Shown: in pieces, positions 60,769 through 64,000 of the stretch
Layout: the number at the start of each line of letters is the position of its first letter
Numbering within the stretch: the first letter of the stretch is position 1
Assembly: GCA_021413845.1 (NCBI GenBank)
Contig: JAIOPP010000008.1
Coordinates: 186,001 to 250,000, forward strand
DNA length: 64,000 nt
Direction: 5' to 3'
Origin: Planctomycetia bacterium
GTDB lineage: Bacteria; Planctomycetota; Planctomycetia; Pirellulales; PNKZ01
Position numbers and translations under genes: made by a program
Notes under the pieces: generated by a model
Database searches by the model: none
The model's input: only the letters and a program-made list of their open reading frames with translations
Told to the model about the DNA's origin: nothing

Positions 60769-62100
60769 TTAGCCCACCAACTCGGCGATGCGGCGCCCGC
60801 CGCTGAGGATCGTGAACGGGCGATCGGCATCGTTCACATACGCTTTTTGCGTGTCGATGCCGAGGAAGCCGTAGACCGTTTGCAAGAAGTCTTCGGGAGT
60901 GACGGGGCGATCGAACGGGAACGCGCCGCGACTGTCGGAGGCTCCGATGACTTGGCCCATCTTCATGCCGCCGCCCGCGACGACGAGCGAATAGCACTTC
61001 GGCCAATGTTCGCGGCCCGATGTCGGCGGGGTAATAAACCAGGAGCGGCCGAACTCGCCCATCAAGACGACGAGCGTGTCGTCCATCAGGCCGCGCTCGT
61101 ACATGTCGTCGATAAACGTCCCCCACGGGCGATCGATTTCCGGCAGCTTGTCGTTGCGGAGCGTCGTGAAGTTGCGTTGATGCGTGTCCCAGCCGTTGTT
61201 CTTGACCGTGACGAACGTGACGCCGGCCTCGACCAAACGCCGCGCGAGCAACATGCTCTGGCCGAACGTGGTGCGCCCGTAACGGTCGCGCACCTGCGCC
61301 GACTCTTGATTGAGATCGAAGGCCCGCTGTGCCGCGGGACTGGTGATCATCTCGAACGCTTTATGATGGAAGGCGTCGAGACCTTCCATGACGCCCGAGT
61401 TGTCGACCGTGCGGCGCAGACCGTCGAGCCGGTTGAGCAAGCCGATGCGATCTTCGATCCGATCGAGGCCGAGATTGCCGGCCGTCATCAGATCGCGGAC
61501 CTGATAGGCGGGATCGCTCGGATCGCCGCCGACGATGAACGGGTTGTACGCTTGGCCGAGATAGCCGGCGTAGCCGCTGCCGGGCGGTTCGGGAATCGCC
61601 ACGTAGGCCGGCACGCCGGCGCGGCGGGCTCCGCATTCCTTCGAGGCGATCGAACCGTAGCTCGGCATCTCGTTCGACTTGCTGATCGACGAAGGCTCAT
61701 GGCCGGTCAGCAGGTAATGCGCCGCCGAAGCATGGTCGGCATCGCCGTGCGTCATCGAGCGAATCAAAGCGCACTTGTCCATCACGCGGGCCGAGTGGGG
61801 CATGTGTTCGCAGATGCGAACGCCGGGCAAGCTCGTGGCGATCGAAGCGTACTCGCCGCGGACTTCGAGCGGCGCGTCGGGCTTCATGTCCCACATGTCG
61901 ATATGGCTCGGTCCGCCGCCGAGCCAAACGAGAATCACGCTGGTCGACTTCTTGGTGGCCGCAGGTGCGGGGTTTGCCGCGCGGGCCCTGAGCAAGTCGC
62001 CGAGAGAAAGGCCGGCGAGTCCGAGAAAACCTGCTTGTAAAAAGTCGCGGCGGTCGACGGCGTCGCAGAAGCGGTTCTTGCGACCGAGAAATTCGAGCAC
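60769..62100 (-). CDS. DUF1501 family exported protein (upstream copy)
   Basis: A 443-residue protein with a Tat-like signal VDRRDFLQAGFLGLAGLSLGDLL. DUF1501 landmarks are SVILVWLGGGPSHIDMWDMKPDAP, PGVRICEHMPHSARVMDKCALIRSM, HGDADHASAAHYLLTGHEP, FVTVKNNGWDTHQRNF and VLMGEFGRSWF. The start is GTG at 62100, backed by AAGGAA. It is the first gene of the DUF1501-PSD1-DUF1501 block, with only 4 bases before the PSD1 start, so the three genes are surely one transcript. Upstream lie two hairpins (62171-62319) and the small repeat protein gene. Confidence 0.94.
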   Translation of the reverse strand: MLEFLGRKNRFCDAVDRRDFLQAGFLGLAGLSLGDLLRARAANPAPAATKKSTSVILVWLGGGPSHIDMWDMKPDAPLEVRGEYASIATSLPGVRICEHMPHSARVMDKCALIRSMTHGDADHASAAHYLLTGHEPSSISKSNEMPSYGSIASKECGARRAGVPAYVAIPEPPGSGYAGYLGQAYNPFIVGGDPSDPAYQVRDLMTAGNLGLDRIEDRIGLLNRLDGLRRTVDNSGVMEGLDAFHHKAFEMITSPAAQRAFDLNQESAQVRDRYGRTTFGQSMLLARRLVEAGVTFVTVKNNGWDTHQRNFTTLRNDKLPEIDRPWGTFIDDMYERGLMDDTLVVLMGEFGRSWFITPPTSGREHWPKCYSLVVAGGGMKMGQVIGASDSRGAFPFDRPVTPEDFLQTVYGFLGIDTQKAYVNDADRPFTILSGGRRIAELVG

Positions 62101-62170
62101 GACGAGTTCCTTCGGAAGGGGAGGGCGCGCGGAGAACGGGCAGGGGAGAGCATCTAATATATAGTAAGGT

Positions 62171-62209
62171 AAGGACCGCCGAATTCCTTACGGCAACTCG
62201 GCGGCCTTT
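62171..62209. other. Bulged hairpin followed by T-run
   Basis: AAGG-A-CCGCCGA (62171-62182) pairs with TCGGCGG-CCTT around an inner loop, with one unpaired A, and is followed by a run of T on the plus strand. No rightward gene ends here, so it may stop antisense transcription or act as a leader of the leftward DUF1501 gene. Function uncertain. Confidence 0.4.
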
Positions 62210-62273
62210 TTTAGAGGCCTTGCTCTAAGGTATTTTACGGCAAATGGTTGCGCCGTCTTTAGCCGTAAGGCGC

Positions 62274-62319
62274 AAAAAGCGACAGCCGAGACAAACCCGC
62301 AGGGGGATCGTCTCGGCTG
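62274..62319 (-). terminator. Probable terminator of the small repeat-protein gene
   Basis: Reading leftward, CAGCCGAGA pairs with TCTCGGCTG (62283-62291 with 62311-62319) across a 19-base loop, and the minus strand then has five T (62274-62278). It lies 73 bases beyond the stop of the gene at 62392. The large loop lowers confidence. Confidence 0.5.
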
Positions 62320-62391
62320 CCACTATGAGGGCTGTTTTCGTCGGCCTTCATGCCGGGGCTCTATGTCGGGCTGTGTTGGGTCCTGGAAGAT

Positions 62392-62889
62392 TTAGAACGG
62401 CAGGTAGATCTTGATAGGAAGGCTAGGAAAAGGGAGTGGGAACGGGAGGTGCGATCCGCTGCCGGTATGTACGGTAGGCGTTCCGAAAGGGGGCACGGTT
62501 GGGTTGTGGACGACGGTGCCGGAATGGCTGCCGTTCGTCACTACGACGCCCCCGGATGCGTTGCTGCTGGGCCGAATGTAAACGGGCGGAATCACATACT
62601 TGGTGGGGACGACGTACGTCGGCACGCCGGAAACTTGGTTGCGGTGATCGCGCACGATGGGTCCGGTTTCCGGATGGCGGTGGTCGCGCACTACGGGGCC
62701 CGAGACGGGATGGCGATGGTCGCGGATGACCGGCGTCGTGGTCGTGGTCGTGCCGCAAATCACGGGCGGCGGAGTCGGTATGCCGCAGTGTTGCGACTTC
62801 GAGGGTTCATGACCGGCGACGGCGGCAGTCGCTTGCCAAGCGGAGAGGAGGCCCAAGGTAACGGCGGACAGGAATCGAGCGCAACGCAT
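62392..62889 (-). CDS. Small secreted protein with DHRHP tandem repeats
   Basis: A 165-residue exported protein. The start at 62889 gives a signal peptide (about 1-25, ending ATAAVAG); an ATG nine codons earlier is possible but adds only MSLRKVVCA. Three 12-residue repeats lie at 53-64, 65-76 and 77-88: PVIRDHRHPVSG, PVVRDHRHPETG and PIVRDHRNQVSG. These histidine- and arginine-rich units may bind metal or acidic sugars. The rest is Thr/Pro/Gly/Ser-rich and ends in LPIKIYLPF. No known family. An 18-bp perfect palindrome lies 42 bases upstream of the start, and a possible terminator follows. Confidence 0.75.
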   Translation of the reverse strand: MRCARFLSAVTLGLLSAWQATAAVAGHEPSKSQHCGIPTPPPVICGTTTTTTPVIRDHRHPVSGPVVRDHRHPETGPIVRDHRNQVSGVPTYVVPTKYVIPPVYIRPSSNASGGVVVTNGSHSGTVVHNPTVPPFGTPTVHTGSGSHLPFPLPFPSLPIKIYLPF

Positions 62890-62930
62890 AGCACACACAA
62901 CCTTTCTCAAACTCATTTTGAATCGTGTTC

Positions 62931-62948
62931 GGCAAACACACGTTTGCC
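62931..62948. promoter_or_regulatory. Perfect 18-bp palindrome upstream of secreted repeat gene
   Basis: GGCAAAC-ACAC-GTTTGCC, perfect 7-base arms with a 4-base centre, 42 bases upstream of the start at 62889. It could be an operator or a short transcript hairpin. No adjacent regulator gene is present. Confidence 0.5.
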
Positions 62949-63140
62949 TCTATGTATGCGAAGCGCAGAAGCGGCCGCGGTGTTACCGCCGATATCGCTA
63001 CGACCCCGGCGCAGGAGAGCACGCTGCCGGCGTCGCGGCACGATGAGCGGAGCGGAATCACGCCGACGGAGATGCCCGTTTCGCTTGCGCGCGCAGGCTT
63101 ACGGCGGAGTCGGCGAGGTGAATGTCGAAAGCCGCGCCGC

Positions 63141-63830
63141 TTATTCGGCGTCGGTTTCGATGAGCAGCCGGTTCATGTCGACGTAGAGAGCGCCGTCGAA
63201 TTGCGAGCGGAGCGCGCCCCAACCTTCGACGTCGGCCGTGATTTCGTCGTAGAGCGAACGGGGAACTTGCATCCCCTCGATGAACTCTTCGGAGGGAACG
63301 CGGAACCAGACGAAGTACAGCAGCGCGTCGTCGGCATCGACCAAGCGCAGCTCCGTGTCTTGGTCGAGAGGAGAGTCGACATTGCGAATGATCGCCAGCT
63401 TGACCAACTCCAACGTGACATCGTCGAGGTTCTTTTGTCGCACGACGATCTTTTCGCGCAGGCCCGGCCAGCCGAACGTGATGCGTGCGACGAGGCCGGC
63501 CCCGATCGACTTCGCGGTCGCCGAGGCGCCGTTGCCGTAGGCTTTGTCGAACCCGGCCCGATCTTCGCTTTCGTAGCGCTTCCATTGTCCCGACTGGTCG
63601 ATCGGATGCGCGGCCAGCCATTGGCCGTTTTCGATATCGATGTAGTTGATGTCGGGGGCGAGCCGAAACCGCTTGCCGCAATGAGGACAATTTTCGGCTT
63701 GCAGCGATTCGTCGAGAATCGCTTCGCGCAAGTCGGGCCGACGGTCGGCATTGATGCTGAACGCCGCGCTGAACGGAACCTCACCTTGGCACGCCGGGCA
63801 AGCGAGCGTGACGTCTTCGAAAATCGACAT
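63141..63830 (-). CDS. CpXC domain zinc protein
   Basis: A 229-residue cytoplasmic protein. Two CxxC pairs (CPAC at 11-14 and CPHC at 48-51) form the zinc-binding CpXC domain, with LACPACQGEVPFSAAFSINADRRPDLREAILD typical of its start. The C-terminal half (about 100-229) has no zinc residues and ends in VDMNRLLIETDAE. CpXC proteins have no defined role. There is no signal peptide. A further gene on the same strand ends 21 bases upstream, so the two may be one transcript. Confidence 0.85.
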   Translation of the reverse strand: MSIFEDVTLACPACQGEVPFSAAFSINADRRPDLREAILDESLQAENCPHCGKRFRLAPDINYIDIENGQWLAAHPIDQSGQWKRYESEDRAGFDKAYGNGASATAKSIGAGLVARITFGWPGLREKIVVRQKNLDDVTLELVKLAIIRNVDSPLDQDTELRLVDADDALLYFVWFRVPSEEFIEGMQVPRSLYDEITADVEGWGALRSQFDGALYVDMNRLLIETDAE

Positions 63831-63851
63831 GGTCTTCCTTAAGTTCGAAGT

Positions 63852-64000
63852 TTAGAGGTTTTTCAGCCACTCTACGGCCGGATGAGCCGGCTTGAGCTTA
63901 CCGCAATGATAAGCCGCGTAGAGATCGGCGAACCATTCGCCCGGAGCGCGGAATTGGTAGCCTTTGATTCCTTTGCTTCGCGCGGCTACGAGGTAGCTCG
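63852..64000 (-). CDS. 3' end of a gene cut by the window edge
   Basis: The minus strand reads in frame from the right edge to TAA at 63852-63854, giving 48 codons whose end is AVEWLKNL. The visible part includes [29 protein letters not shown]. That sequence resembles the C-terminal end of some metallopeptidase or toxin-like proteins with an EWFADLYA motif, but the rest lies outside the window and I cannot name the family. It is 21 bases from the CpXC gene, same strand, so it precedes it in the probable transcript. Confidence 0.6.
   Translation of the reverse strand, partial: SYLVAARSKGIKGYQFRAPGEWFADLYAAYHCGKLKPAHPAVEWLKNL

Noticed and set aside
1-64000. CRISPR arrays, tRNA, rRNA, prophage or insertion-sequence transposase
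   Set aside because: No regularly spaced repeats, no tRNA-like T-loop in the gaps and no transposase or phage motif in any convincing frame.

Overview
The window reads as a stretch of a high-GC planctomycete chromosome, most likely order Pirellulales. The call rests on lineage-typical gene families rather than on a marker gene: two DUF1592-type cytochrome proteins each paired with a DUF1552 protein, two DUF1501 proteins flanking a DUF1549/DUF1553 (PSD1-type) protein, a sulfatase, Tat-exported Gfo/Idh/MocA proteins, a kinase-WD40 protein with its own ECF sigma factor, and a cysteine-rich secreted protein. I found no rRNA, tRNA, CRISPR array, transposase or phage gene. I count 47 protein genes, one of them cut by the right edge.

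Layout. 1-2.8 kb: an ECF sigma factor and a membrane VWA protein that may be its anti-sigma factor. 3.1-10.4 kb: two tandem related membrane proteins, a TPR-redoxin fusion and a double cyanophycinase-like protein. 10.4-13.2 kb: a REPIN-like repeat, a GAF-AAA+-Fis sigma-54 activator, and a pair of 20-bp operators upstream of it. 13.2-22 kb: metG, an NHL propeller, two divergent oxidoreductases and a tightly overlapped sugar operon (Gfo/Idh, isomerase/epimerase, ROK kinase, DeoC). 22-38 kb: mixed metabolism and envelope genes (redoxin-cytochrome-monooxygenase-like fusion, sulfatase, class I aldolase FbaB, chromate transporter, PDZ protein, hydroxyacid dehydrogenase with a PQQ-type propeller, OsmC, transglutaminase-like protein, DUF1361).

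38-48 kb: two DUF1592-DUF1552 modules point at each other. The left one ends with a BNR-type propeller and the right one with a SUMF1-domain protein, and they meet at a 143-bp inverted-repeat element that supplies the stop codons of both final genes. 48-54 kb: CrcB, an outer-membrane porin, a 17-cysteine secreted protein and a clan GH-A-like hydrolase. 54-62 kb: an ECF sigma factor and kinase-WD40 pair beside a DUF1501-PSD1-DUF1501 cluster. 62-64 kb: a small secreted repeat protein, a CpXC zinc protein and the 3' end of one more gene.

The recurring theme is export: most proteins carry Sec, lipoprotein or Tat signals, and several carry haem c-type CxxCH motifs. The least explained parts are the REPIN-like element with two distinct ends and its position at the junction of the mirrored modules, the palindrome pair at the sigma-54 activator, the tandem membrane paralogues, and the porin/cysteine-rich pair separated by a perfect 15-bp hairpin.
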